From the NCBI GenBank assembly GCA_002083635.1, contig MSXP01000005.1, positions 403,108 to 467,107 on the forward strand: a stretch of 64,000 bases of DNA. Reading direction: 5' to 3'. The DNA comes from Proteobacteria bacterium ST_bin12. GTDB lineage: Bacteria; Pseudomonadota; Gammaproteobacteria; Burkholderiales; Methylophilaceae. The notes beneath the pieces were generated by a model, which worked only from the letters and a program-made list of their open reading frames with translations, was not told the DNA's origin and searched no databases. The translations under genes and the position numbers were made by a program. Position 1 is the first letter of the stretch. Every line of letters begins with the position of its first letter. Positions 16,364 to 24,913 of this stretch are shown one piece after another.

Positions 16364-18214
16364 TTATTTCTCAATCTGCGTCACGTCACGCACTGCGCCT
16401 CTTGCCGCGCTAGTCGTCATTGCGGCATAGGCACGCAAGGCAAGTGACACTTCACGGCTACGATTCACTGGCTTCCAAGCAGCCTTAGCTTTTGCTTCCA
16501 TTTTAGCCCGTCTGTGCGACATTTCTTCATCTGATATTACTAGATGAATGGTGCGGTTAGGAATATCGATTTCAATCATATCGCCCTCTTCTACCAAGCC
16601 AATCGCGCCGCCCTCAGCCGCTTCTGGCGATGCATGGCCGATACTTAATCCCGATGTACCGCCTGAAAAACGACCATCTGTTAATAGCGCACACACTTTG
16701 CCTAAATCTTTCGATTTCAAGTAACTGGTCGGATATAACATTTCTTGCATGCCAGGGCCACCGCGTGGGCCTTCATAGCGAATCACCACTACATCACCTG
16801 CTACGATTTCATCGTTTAAAATAGCTTCAACGGTCGAGTCCTGAGATTCGAATACACGCGCACGACCTGTAAATTTAAGTATCGAGTCATCTACTCCAGC
16901 CGTTTTCACAATACAGCCATCCAAGGCAATATTGCCGTACAGCACAGCCAAGCCGCCATCTTTTGAATAGGCATGCTCAATATCGCGAATACAGCCGTTG
17001 GCGCGATCCGTATCTAAATCAGGCCATAACATACTTTGAGAAAATGCAATGGTAGTTGGAATACCACCTGGTGCTGCGCGATAGAATTTCTTTACATCTT
17101 CATCCGTTGTGGTCGTAATATCCCATTTATCTAATGCTGCTCCCAAGCTTGGGCTGTGCACTGTTGGAATATCACGGTGAATCAAACCGCCGCGGCTTAA
17201 TTCTGAAAGAATGCTCATTACGCCACCTGCGCGGTGTACATCTTCCATATGATATTTTTGTGTAGCTGGCGCCACTTTGCTCACGCAAGGTACTTTACGT
17301 GAGATACGATCAATATCACTCATAGTGAAATCAATACCCGCTTCATGCGCAGCAGCAAGCAAATGTAATACTGTGTTGGTTGAGCCACCCATTGCTACAT
17401 CCAATGCCATGGCATTTTCAAAAGCTTGCATGGTGGCAATATTGCGCGGTAAAACGCTGTAATCGTCTTGCTCATAATGGCGTTTGGCAATCTCAACAAT
17501 CAAACGACCTGCTTGCAAGAATAATTGCTTGCGTGCGCCGTGCGTAGCAAGCGTTGAGCCGTTTCCTGGTAAGCTTAAACCTAAAGCCTCCGTTAAACAG
17601 TTCATGGAATTGGCGGTAAACATACCAGAACAGCTACCGCAAGTTGGGCAAGCAGAACGCTCAATCGCGTCTGATTTAGCATCCGATACTTTACTATCGG
17701 CCGCGGCAACCATGGCATCAACCAAATCTAGCTTCAACGTTTCACCTTGCCAATTCACTTTACCCGCTTCCATTGGGCCGCCAGAAACGAATATCACAGG
17801 GATATTCAAGCGTAAGGCTGCCATGAGCATACCAGGTGTGATTTTGTCGCAGTTTGAAATACACACTAGCGCATCGGCACAATGTGCATTGACCATATAT
17901 TCAACGCTGTCCGCTATAAGGTCGCGGCTAGGCAAGCTGTACAGCATGCCACCATGACCCATGGCGATACCATCATCCACGGCAATGGTATTGAATTCTT
18001 TAGCAACGCCACCAGCGCGCTCAATTTCGCGCGCAACTAATTGACCTAAATCTTTTAAATGCACATGACCAGGTACAAATTGCGTAAATGAATTGGAAAT
18101 AGCGATGATTGGCTTATCAAAATCACCGTCTTTCATACCAGTTGCACGCCATAAAGCACGCGCACCTGCCATGTTGCGGCCATGTGTTGTGGTGCGGGAA
18201 CGGTAAACTGGCAT
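16364..18214 (-). CDS. ilvD: Dihydroxy-acid dehydratase
   Basis: 616-aa Fe-S dehydratase for valine, leucine and isoleucine synthesis. Visible landmarks are MPVYRSRTTTHGRNMAGAR at the start, CISNCDKITPGMLMAAL and ACPTCGSCSGMFTANSMNCL with cluster cysteines. GRFSGGTSGLSIGHASPEAA lies near the C-terminus. I take the ATG at 18214 rather than a start 16 codons upstream: it begins at the conserved MPxYRS sequence and has AGGA in front. No frame problem. Confidence 0.96.
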   Translation of the reverse strand: MPVYRSRTTTHGRNMAGARALWRATGMKDGDFDKPIIAISNSFTQFVPGHVHLKDLGQLVAREIERAGGVAKEFNTIAVDDGIAMGHGGMLYSLPSRDLIADSVEYMVNAHCADALVCISNCDKITPGMLMAALRLNIPVIFVSGGPMEAGKVNWQGETLKLDLVDAMVAAADSKVSDAKSDAIERSACPTCGSCSGMFTANSMNCLTEALGLSLPGNGSTLATHGARKQLFLQAGRLIVEIAKRHYEQDDYSVLPRNIATMQAFENAMALDVAMGGSTNTVLHLLAAAHEAGIDFTMSDIDRISRKVPCVSKVAPATQKYHMEDVHRAGGVMSILSELSRGGLIHRDIPTVHSPSLGAALDKWDITTTTDEDVKKFYRAAPGGIPTTIAFSQSMLWPDLDTDRANGCIRDIEHAYSKDGGLAVLYGNIALDGCIVKTAGVDDSILKFTGRARVFESQDSTVEAILNDEIVAGDVVVIRYEGPRGGPGMQEMLYPTSYLKSKDLGKVCALLTDGRFSGGTSGLSIGHASPEAAEGGAIGLVEEGDMIEIDIPNRTIHLVISDEEMSHRRAKMEAKAKAAWKPVNRSREVSLALRAYAAMTTSAARGAVRDVTQIEK

Positions 18215-18320
18215 GTGAGTAATCCTAAAATAATACTGAATGTAATATTTTAGCTGATGCAAGGGCTTGAGTAAGCAGGTTTTTACGTGAGAGGCTTAAT
18301 TTTATTGAAATTAGTGGTAT

Positions 18321-20816
18321 TTATGGCAAACGTAGCAAAAGCTGTTCAAAACTAAGTGGTTTGCTAAACAAATAGCCTTGCCCAATATTACAACCCCAGC
18401 TTTTGAGCAAATCGGCTTGCTCTTGTGTTTCAACGCCTTCCGCTATTAATTCCTTACCTAGACTTAATGCCATACCAATTACTGCTTTCACTAATTTCGC
18501 ATCGTTTTCATCTAAAGTAATATCGTTAACAAAACTACGATCGATTTTTACTTCAGATATAGGGAATTTATTCAAATAAGAAAGTGAAGAATAGCCAGTA
18601 CCAAAATCATCAATGGCGACTTTTATACCTAAATCGACAAATTGATGCAAAGTATCAAGTACCTGATTGGAATCGTTTAATAGCAAGCTTTCGGTAATTT
18701 CTAGAGTAATCCAAGCAGGGTTACAGGCGGTAACGCTTAAGCAATATTGCACGGCTGCAAAAATATCGTAGCGCAAAAATTGCCGTGCCGATAAGTTAAC
18801 AGCAAATATGAGTGGATTTTGGCGGTTAAGATTTATGGTTACTGCATCTTCAAAAGCCTGCATCATCACCCAGCGCCCAATTTCAGTAATCACACCCAGT
18901 TCTTCAGCCAAAGGTATAAATTGGTTTGGATTCACTTCGCCAAGCACTGGATTTCGCCAACGCAAAAGCGCTTCAACACCGATGATTTCAGCGGTATCTA
19001 GCTGCACTAAAGGCTGATAATTTAAATAAAATTCGTTCTTTTCAATTGCATGCATCAGCTCGGTTTGCAGAGATAATCGCTGCGAAATATGCTGATTAAG
19101 CTCTGGCACAAAAAACTGATAATTATTGCGTCCCTGTTTTTTCGCAGCATACATAGCCACATCTGCATAGCGCAATAAATCATCTTCGTTTTTAGTATCT
19201 TGCGGATATATTGCAATGCCAATACTGGCGGTTACATACAACTCTTGATTGGCAATATGAAAAGGGACGGTTAAAGCCTGCACGATGTCTTTTGCAAGCG
19301 CGCCTAAGTCTTTTATATTTTGCACACCCTGCACTAAGACTGCAAACTCATCACCGCCTAAACGCGCGACAGAATTGCCAACCTGCAAAGTATTAACCAG
19401 CCGCTCAGCCGCTTCAACTAACAATTTATCGCCTACGGTGTGGCCAAGCGTATCATTAACTGATTTAAAGTGGTCTAAATCAATCATCAGCAAATCTAAG
19501 CAACTTTGTTGATGCTTTGCATTTTCTATTTCATTTGCAATACGCATATTAAATTTTGCGCGATTGGGTAGGTTGGTTAGGCTATCATGATACGCCATAT
19601 ATTCAATTTGATTGCGATATTCACTTACCGCCGTCATATCGTTGGCTAACGCCAAAGCACCAGTGACTTTTTTGTTAGCATCAAACTCTGGTACGAAGCG
19701 CATTAAGTAAACAACCTCTTTACCATTTAGTTTGCAATTAAATTCAAAGGTATCAATCTGCCCGGTTTGCATCACCATTCTTAATCGCGCTTCAAATTCT
19801 TGCGCTTTCATACCAGTTGCAGCGGCATACCAGTATTCAGTGGGTGTTTTACCGATTAAAGGCTCTGCGGGCTCTCCAAAAATATGCTCACAATAGTCAT
19901 TAAGAAAAACGCGCTGGCAATTTAAGTTGTAGCGAATAATTGCTAATGGTAAATTTTTGATTAAAGAAACATAATCTGATTTAGTTTTAGAGACATCAGC
20001 GTACAGTTTTTGTATTTCTGACATATCACGCGCAAAACCTACTGTGCCTACCACTTTATCGTCCACTAGCACGGGTGATTTGTATACTTCAACCCAATTT
20101 AAATTGCCATCTGCATCTTCAACCGATTCAATAAATATTTTTGGAAGGCCTAGCAATAAAACTTCTTGGTCAGAAGCAACACATTGTTCAGAAAATCTTG
20201 GCGTAAAATAATCTTGATCTTTTTTACCAATCCCCTCTTCTGGGTACGTTACGCCCATTAGTTGGGCAAACGCATTATTGATAGACAAGAACCGACTATC
20301 CAAATCTTTAAGCCACACCATAAAAGGGAAGTTATCAATTAATGCACGTTGGTAACGTTCTTTTTGCGCGAGTTCTTGATATTGAGTTTGCCTGTAATCA
20401 CTTAAATCGCGGCCAATCGCAATAACACCTATTATCATTTCCTGCTGATCTTTAATCGCGGTCATCGATATTAAATCGTGCACTGGGCGCTGTATGGTGG
20501 ATGGATGACATTCCAGCAAAAATGTCATTGATTGACCCGTATTTAAAGTGCTGATGAGTGCTTGCTGATAGGAATCGAGACGACTTAAAAGCTTAGGATG
20601 ACTTAAGTGAGCCTCGTCCATTGAACAACCCAAGGTTTTGAGTAAAGTCTGATTCGCATAAGCCAGCGTGTGATTAACCGTATAAATACCGACTGAGTCT
20701 GTTGAATCATTAAATACCGTTGTTAATAGCGGTATAAAATCCGCTACTAATTCCGCAGTAGCGGTTAAACTATCTGCTTCGGGTGCTAATACTGTATTTA
20801 CTGATCGCTCAACCAT
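18321..20816 (-). CDS. PAS-PAS-PAS-GGDEF-EAL cyclic-di-GMP protein
   Basis: 831-aa cytosolic signalling protein with no obvious membrane segment. Three PAS domains lie at about residues 30-140, 150-270 and 285-400, then a GGDEF domain and an EAL domain. The diguanylate cyclase signature is intact (ARLGGDEFAV, about residue 483). The phosphodiesterase signature is also intact: GVEALLRWRNP near 610, with AIDDFGTGYSSLSYLNKFP later. The inhibitory I-site RxxD expected five residues before GGDEF is absent, so product inhibition is probably missing. It may make or degrade c-di-GMP under control of a ligand or redox signal on the PAS domains. Divergent from lgt. Confidence 0.92.
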   Translation of the reverse strand: MVERSVNTVLAPEADSLTATAELVADFIPLLTTVFNDSTDSVGIYTVNHTLAYANQTLLKTLGCSMDEAHLSHPKLLSRLDSYQQALISTLNTGQSMTFLLECHPSTIQRPVHDLISMTAIKDQQEMIIGVIAIGRDLSDYRQTQYQELAQKERYQRALIDNFPFMVWLKDLDSRFLSINNAFAQLMGVTYPEEGIGKKDQDYFTPRFSEQCVASDQEVLLLGLPKIFIESVEDADGNLNWVEVYKSPVLVDDKVVGTVGFARDMSEIQKLYADVSKTKSDYVSLIKNLPLAIIRYNLNCQRVFLNDYCEHIFGEPAEPLIGKTPTEYWYAAATGMKAQEFEARLRMVMQTGQIDTFEFNCKLNGKEVVYLMRFVPEFDANKKVTGALALANDMTAVSEYRNQIEYMAYHDSLTNLPNRAKFNMRIANEIENAKHQQSCLDLLMIDLDHFKSVNDTLGHTVGDKLLVEAAERLVNTLQVGNSVARLGGDEFAVLVQGVQNIKDLGALAKDIVQALTVPFHIANQELYVTASIGIAIYPQDTKNEDDLLRYADVAMYAAKKQGRNNYQFFVPELNQHISQRLSLQTELMHAIEKNEFYLNYQPLVQLDTAEIIGVEALLRWRNPVLGEVNPNQFIPLAEELGVITEIGRWVMMQAFEDAVTINLNRQNPLIFAVNLSARQFLRYDIFAAVQYCLSVTACNPAWITLEITESLLLNDSNQVLDTLHQFVDLGIKVAIDDFGTGYSSLSYLNKFPISEVKIDRSFVNDITLDENDAKLVKAVIGMALSLGKELIAEGVETQEQADLLKSWGCNIGQGYLFSKPLSFEQLLLRLP

Positions 20817-20976
20817 GTTTTTATTTTTACCTTTGTGCTTTGAGTTTTGTAATGTTGAGTTTTTTAAGCGCTAGAAACTTGTTAAGTCTTGAAATATTCT
20901 TCTATAAAAGCGGATTGCAGCGAACCTTAACACAAATTTTAAATTAACATAATCACTAGGCTTTCCAGGTTTTATT

Positions 20977-21777
20977 ATGATACTCACACACCCCCAAATT
21001 GACCCTATTGCACTCTCCATCACCGATAGTTTCGGCATCCACTGGTACGGCTTAATGTATTTGATTGGGTTTTTAGCGTTTTTAGGCCTAGGTCGCTACC
21101 AAGTCAAACACAAACCTTGGTTTAATTGGAATAATCAAATGATTGATGACGCCTTATTTTATGGGGCGCTGGGCGTGATTCTAGGTGGTCGTATTGGCTA
21201 TGTATTGTTTTACCAATTTAGTAGCTTTATGCAACATCCGCTTGATATATTTAAAGTGTGGCAAGGCGGCATGAGCTTCCATGGCGGCTTTTTAGGCGTG
21301 TTAGTAGCCATGTTTCTTTTTACACGAAAATACCCACAGCTATGGCTAAAAATCATGGATTTTGTCGCGCCATTAGTGCCAATTGGTTTGGGTGCTGGAC
21401 GCATGGGGAATTATATTAATGGCGAATTGTGGGGACGTGAAACGCACGCCAATTTCGGCATGATTTTTCCGCAAGTGGATTTTCTTGCTCGCCACCCCTC
21501 GCAGCTATACGAGTTTGCGTTAGAAGGCCTTGTTTTGTTTTGCTTACTATGGTGGTTTTCGCGCAAAGAACGTCCAATTGGCGCCATTTCTGCACTATTT
21601 TTAATGGGCTATGGTAGCTTCCGCTTTTTAGTCGAATTTACACGAGAACCCGACGATTATTTGGGATTATTACAATTAGGATTAAGCATGGGGCAATGGT
21701 TAAGTTTACCCATGATTGTGATTGGGATTTGGATGTGGTTTAAAGCAAAATCTGGGCGATTTAATGGGTTAAGTTAA
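20977..21777 (+). CDS. lgt: Prolipoprotein diacylglyceryl transferase
   Basis: 266-aa inner-membrane enzyme transferring diacylglycerol to the lipobox cysteine of prolipoproteins. The Lgt signature GAGRMGNYINGELWGRET is complete. FGIHWYGLMYLIGF near the N-terminus, GGMSFHGGFLG and FLARHPSQLYEFALEGL match conserved catalytic segments. Seven hydrophobic helices are predicted by eye. The last codons and stop contain one copy of the GGGTTAAGT motif. It stands alone, divergent from the GGDEF-EAL gene. Confidence 0.96.
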   Translation: MILTHPQIDPIALSITDSFGIHWYGLMYLIGFLAFLGLGRYQVKHKPWFNWNNQMIDDALFYGALGVILGGRIGYVLFYQFSSFMQHPLDIFKVWQGGMSFHGGFLGVLVAMFLFTRKYPQLWLKIMDFVAPLVPIGLGAGRMGNYINGELWGRETHANFGMIFPQVDFLARHPSQLYEFALEGLVLFCLLWWFSRKERPIGAISALFLMGYGSFRFLVEFTREPDDYLGLLQLGLSMGQWLSLPMIVIGIWMWFKAKSGRFNGLS

Positions 21778-21784
21778 CCATAAT

Positions 21785-21816
21785 ATTTGATGAAAATTTA
21801 ACGATATTCATCAAAT
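21785..21816. repeat. 10-bp inverted repeat downstream of lgt
   Basis: ATTTGATGAA (21785-21794) and TTCATCAAAT (21807-21816) are perfect complements with a 12-bp spacer. No T-run follows, so it is a weak terminator at best. It lies about 90-120 bp upstream of the sigma-54-like promoter at 21906, where activator sites usually sit. Confidence 0.45.
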
Positions 21817-21905
21817 TACAACATAGCTTATTTATAAGTGAAATTTAAATTTTAATTTAATCAATAAAATCAGTCATTTATAATTATAATTCTTTTCAAG
21901 ATACT

Positions 21906-21921
21906 TGGCATGCTGATTGCA
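21906..21921 (+). promoter_or_regulatory. Sigma-54-type (-24/-12) promoter candidate
   Basis: TGGCATGCTGATTGCA matches the RpoN consensus TGGCACG-N4-TTGCW at 10 of 11 scored bases (one mismatch, the C before G). GG at 21907-21908 and GC at 21919-21920 are exactly 10 bp apart. The predicted start point near 21932 leaves about 33 nt before the 60-aa ORF at 21965. Confidence 0.55.
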
Positions 21922-21964
21922 AGTTAACCATCAGTATCAATCAACCCAAGTTTTGAAAAGAAAT

Positions 21965-22147
21965 ATGATGAAAAAATTATTAAATCGATTATTTAAAAAA
22001 GAACCCGAATTTAGCTACACGATTGCGGAATACCAGCCAGTCAAAGTCGACAGAATGCGTTCGGATGTGAATGTCACAGAATTTGAATCGTACAAACCGC
22101 TGGAAACAGATGAAATGCAAATTGATAAAATTTATCAGCGTATTTAA
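21965..22147 (+). CDS. Hypothetical small protein, 60 aa
   Basis: 60-aa protein starting MMKKLLNRLFKKEPEFSYTI, with a basic N-terminal amphipathic stretch and an acidic remainder ending MQIDKIYQRI. No known domain, cysteine cluster or membrane helix is seen. I prefer the ATG at 21965 (GAAAAGAAAT upstream) over a start at 21917, which would lie inside the -12 element of the proposed sigma-54 promoter. The promoter and a good start argue that it is real. It is convergent with the cstA operon. Function unknown; nitrogen- or RpoN-linked expression is an inference. Confidence 0.55.
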   Translation: MMKKLLNRLFKKEPEFSYTIAEYQPVKVDRMRSDVNVTEFESYKPLETDEMQIDKIYQRI

Positions 22148-22162
22148 ATCTGTCCGAATCGA

Positions 22163-22444
22163 TTACCGATGTAATTTGTTATGTTGCCTTGATTGGTGCC
22201 TGTTAATATCTTCACTACGCAGCTTTAAATGCTTGGTTACCTGCCCATGTGTGCGCTCGCGCCACAGTTTAAACGAATTTAATTTTAGATTTTTGCGCAT
22301 CAGTTTAATCACACCATCTTGATTTAAGCCAAATTGCATTTCAATCGCCTCAAACGGCGTGCGGTCTTCCCAAGCCATTTCGATAACGCGCGAGATATCC
22401 TCTTCGCTTAATTCTTTAGCAATTAACTTTTTATCTAACAACAA
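22163..22444 (-). CDS. DUF2805 (TIGR03643) family protein
   Basis: 93-aa protein of unknown function in the TIGR03643/DUF2805 family. The conserved block ISRVIEMAWEDRTPFEAIEM, then FGLNQDGVIKLMRKNLK and SFKLWRERTHGQVTKH, matches the family pattern and looks like a small helix-turn-helix fold. Translation starts at TTG 22444 with AGGGGT upstream and overlaps the stop of the preceding YbdD-like gene by about 10 bp, so coupling is likely. It is the third gene of a cstA operon. Confidence 0.8.
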   Translation of the reverse strand: MLLDKKLIAKELSEEDISRVIEMAWEDRTPFEAIEMQFGLNQDGVIKLMRKNLKLNSFKLWRERTHGQVTKHLKLRSEDINRHQSRQHNKLHR

Positions 22445-22641
22445 CGTTTAACCCCTGTCCATTTTTGGTCTTGCCATAACTTATAAAAATCTTTACGCGA
22501 TAAAGCGGCTGGCGCATCCACAGTGCTTGCATGAAAATCAGCATGATGTTGCAAATATTGCGCATAGGCAGAATCTCCAGAAAGCTGCTGAATCAGATGC
22601 CAACAATGACGCAGTTTTTTAAGTATTAGATTTTTAAACAT
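22435..22641 (-). CDS. YbdD/YjiX-family (DUF466) small protein
   Basis: 68-aa DUF466 protein (MFKNLILKKLRHCWHLIQQL, then YAQYLQHHADFHA and SRKDFYKLWQDQKW), the usual small partner of CstA/BtsT carbon-starvation transporters. The ATG at 22641 overlaps the cstA stop as TGATG, which decides this start over an upstream one at 22656. CC residues stand at the end. It probably affects transporter function or expression, but its mechanism is not established. Confidence 0.87.
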   Translation of the reverse strand: MFKNLILKKLRHCWHLIQQLSGDSAYAQYLQHHADFHASTVDAPAALSRKDFYKLWQDQKWTGVKRCC

Positions 22642-24704
22642 CAGTCTCTCACCCAAGTATTATTCAGTTGTGTTTCGCTATGTGGCACTTCGGTGCATGG
22701 CAGCACGGGTTTACCTGCGATACGCCGCGTGCAAACTACGAGCATATCCATCAGCACAATCCACAACATTGCCACAAAAAATAGGGTTAAGTACGCATCT
22801 AATTGTTGATTAAAAATAAGCTGTGGCGCTACGGCGGCTTTTTCTGGCGGTAACAACCCAGCCGCCAGCTTTGTGCTTAAATCATTGGCGGCGGCAAAAA
22901 ACCCGACCCGAATATCATCGCTGAATATTTTTTGGTAAGCCGCTGTCGTAGTAATAGTCACCAGCCAAGCCAATGGCAAACATGTTACCCAAGCGTATTT
23001 TAGTTTGCCGTTTTTAACCAAAATACCAGTTGCCACACATAGTGCAATAGCGGCCAGCATTTGATTGGCAATACCAAATAAGGGCCACAGAATATTCACG
23101 CCGCCGTTAGGGTCTATCACGCCAATATATAGAAAGTAGCCCCAGCCCGCCACCACAATACTGCTGGTGAATATGACAGATGGCATGTAAGAAGTTTCAC
23201 CTAGTTTTTTATTAAAGTTGCCTAACATGTCCTGCAGCATAAAGCGGCCGACGCGGGTGCCTGCATCTAAAGTGGTTAAGATAAAAATCGCCTCAAACAT
23301 AATGGCAAAGTGGTACCACAGCGCCAACAAGCCTTTGCCAAATGCATTGCCGAAAATACTGGCCATGCCCACTGCCAAGCTAGGTGCGCCGCCTGTACGG
23401 GCAAACAGGCTGCTCTCGCCCATATCTTTTGCCAGCTGATTCATTTGCTCTACGCTAACGGCAAAGCCCCAACTATTAATTTTGGCGACGGCATCAATGG
23501 CTTCTTTGCCTACCACGCCTGCGGGGCTATTGATGGCAAAAAATACGCCGGGTTCTAGTACGGTTGCGGCAATCATCGCCATAATCGCGACAAAGCTTTC
23601 CAGCAACATCGCGCCGTAACCTATCATGCGAATATCGCGTTCGTTAGCCAATAATTTAGGCGTTGTGCCAGAGGCAATCAGCGCATGAAAGCCAGAAATG
23701 GCGCCACAGGCAATGGTGATAAACACAAACGGAAATAGCTTGCCGCCAAAAATGGGGCCATCGGTAAATTGGGTGACGGCTGGCATGTGAATATCGGGGC
23801 GTAAAATGACAATCGCCACCGCTAATAAAATCACCGTGCCAAGCTTCATATAGGTGGATAAATAATCGCGCGGGGCAAGTAAAAGCCATACAGGCAAGAC
23901 TGCGGCGGCAAAGCCATACACAATAATGGCAAAGGCAAGCGGCAAGCCATCATGGTCAAAATACACGCGCAAGGTTTCGTTGTGGTCTATCCAGCCGCCT
24001 GCAAAAACGCTTAACAATAACAAAATAACGCCAATCATTGACGCTTCCATCACGCGGCCTGGGCGGATATGGCGCATGTAAAGGCCGATTAGCATGGCAA
24101 TTGGAATGGTTGCCGCCACAGTGGATGTTGCCCATGGGCTGTGCTTCATGGCGTTTACTACCACCAAACCCAACACGGCGATTAAAATAATCATAATCAA
24201 AAAAGTGCCGATTAGCGCCGCTGTACCACCAATGACACCAATTTCATCACGCGCCATTTGGCCTAAGCTGCGGCCATTTCTTCTGGTAGAAAAGAATAGC
24301 GTCACCATATCTTGCACGGCGCCGCCTAAAACGGCGCCGATTAATATCCATAACGTGCCAGGCAAATAGCCAAATTGCGCAGCAAGCGTTGGGCCAACTA
24401 AGGGGCCAGGCCCAGCAATCGCGGCAAAGTGATGACCAAACACCACCCATTTATTGGTGGGCATATAATCACGGCCGTTATCAAGTCTTTCGGCAGGTGT
24501 CGCGCGCGTTTCGTCTATTACTAATACTTTGGCCGCAATCCAAGCCGCATAAAAACGATAGGCAATGGCATAAATACAGACTGCGGCAGTGATTAACCAT
24601 AAAGCATTAATGCTTTCGCCGCGATTTAAGGCAATGGTACTCAAGGCAAATGTGCCCAATAAACCGACTAAAACCCAGAGGATGAATTTGATGTTTTTAT
24701 GCAT
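22641..24704 (-). CDS. cstA: Carbon starvation protein A, peptide/pyruvate transporter
   Basis: 687-aa polytopic membrane protein of the CstA/BtsT family, with an N-terminal CstA domain. Hallmarks are NGRDYMPTNKWVVFGHHFAA, then IAGPGPLVGPTLAAQFGYLPG, DMVTLFFSTRRNGRSLGQ and AISGFHALIASGTTPKLL. RFMLQDMLGNF and WPLFGIANQMLAAIAL lie towards the C-terminus. Family members import pyruvate or peptides during carbon limitation. First gene of cstA-DUF466-DUF2805. A direct repeat overlaps the likely -35 element upstream (24742-24782), suggesting an activator-dependent promoter. Confidence 0.93.
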   Translation of the reverse strand: MHKNIKFILWVLVGLLGTFALSTIALNRGESINALWLITAAVCIYAIAYRFYAAWIAAKVLVIDETRATPAERLDNGRDYMPTNKWVVFGHHFAAIAGPGPLVGPTLAAQFGYLPGTLWILIGAVLGGAVQDMVTLFFSTRRNGRSLGQMARDEIGVIGGTAALIGTFLIMIILIAVLGLVVVNAMKHSPWATSTVAATIPIAMLIGLYMRHIRPGRVMEASMIGVILLLLSVFAGGWIDHNETLRVYFDHDGLPLAFAIIVYGFAAAVLPVWLLLAPRDYLSTYMKLGTVILLAVAIVILRPDIHMPAVTQFTDGPIFGGKLFPFVFITIACGAISGFHALIASGTTPKLLANERDIRMIGYGAMLLESFVAIMAMIAATVLEPGVFFAINSPAGVVGKEAIDAVAKINSWGFAVSVEQMNQLAKDMGESSLFARTGGAPSLAVGMASIFGNAFGKGLLALWYHFAIMFEAIFILTTLDAGTRVGRFMLQDMLGNFNKKLGETSYMPSVIFTSSIVVAGWGYFLYIGVIDPNGGVNILWPLFGIANQMLAAIALCVATGILVKNGKLKYAWVTCLPLAWLVTITTTAAYQKIFSDDIRVGFFAAANDLSTKLAAGLLPPEKAAVAPQLIFNQQLDAYLTLFFVAMLWIVLMDMLVVCTRRIAGKPVLPCTEVPHSETQLNNTWVRD

Positions 24705-24741
24705 GATTATTTCTAGTGAATAATTATATTTAATGTTGGTT

Positions 24742-24782
24742 AGTATAAATCACATCTATCTCATGAACCTAGCGCATGAACC
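24742..24782 (-). promoter_or_regulatory. cstA promoter with tandem activator-like repeats
   Basis: Two identical 8-mers, CATGAACC at 24762-24769 and 24775-24782 (GGTTCATG on the minus strand), have a 13-bp period. On the minus strand a -10 TATACT lies at 24742-24747. The position 17 bp upstream, where a -35 should be, is a poor AGGTTC inside the promoter-proximal repeat. A poor -35 overlapped by direct repeats suggests activation by a regulator binding tandem sites. Related pyruvate transporters are known to be activated by LytTR regulators such as BtsR, which also bind direct repeats. Confidence 0.45.
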
Positions 24783-24861
24783 AAGTACGGCAATCAAACT
24801 CCATTACAACGCTGCTAGTAAATAAATCCACTAGTTAATAAGGCCGCTCTTACTAAATTAC

Positions 24862-24883
24862 TAGCACTAAATTACTAGTGCTA
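24862..24883. promoter_or_regulatory. Operator-like palindrome before ABC exporter
   Basis: TAGCACTA (24862-24869) and TAGTGCTA (24876-24883) form a perfect 8-bp inverted repeat around AATTAC, ending 31 bp before the exporter ATG. Neighbouring DNA holds further ACTAGT/ATTACTAG partial copies (24832-24880). Position and symmetry suggest a repressor site, but no regulator gene is adjacent. Confidence 0.4.
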
Positions 24884-24913
24884 AACTAACCCACCTTTCA
24901 AGACAACAAATTC

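Noticed and set aside
17484..17957. 157-codon plus-strand ORF
   Set aside because: Lies entirely antisense to ilvD, low-complexity translation with no domain; a shadow frame.
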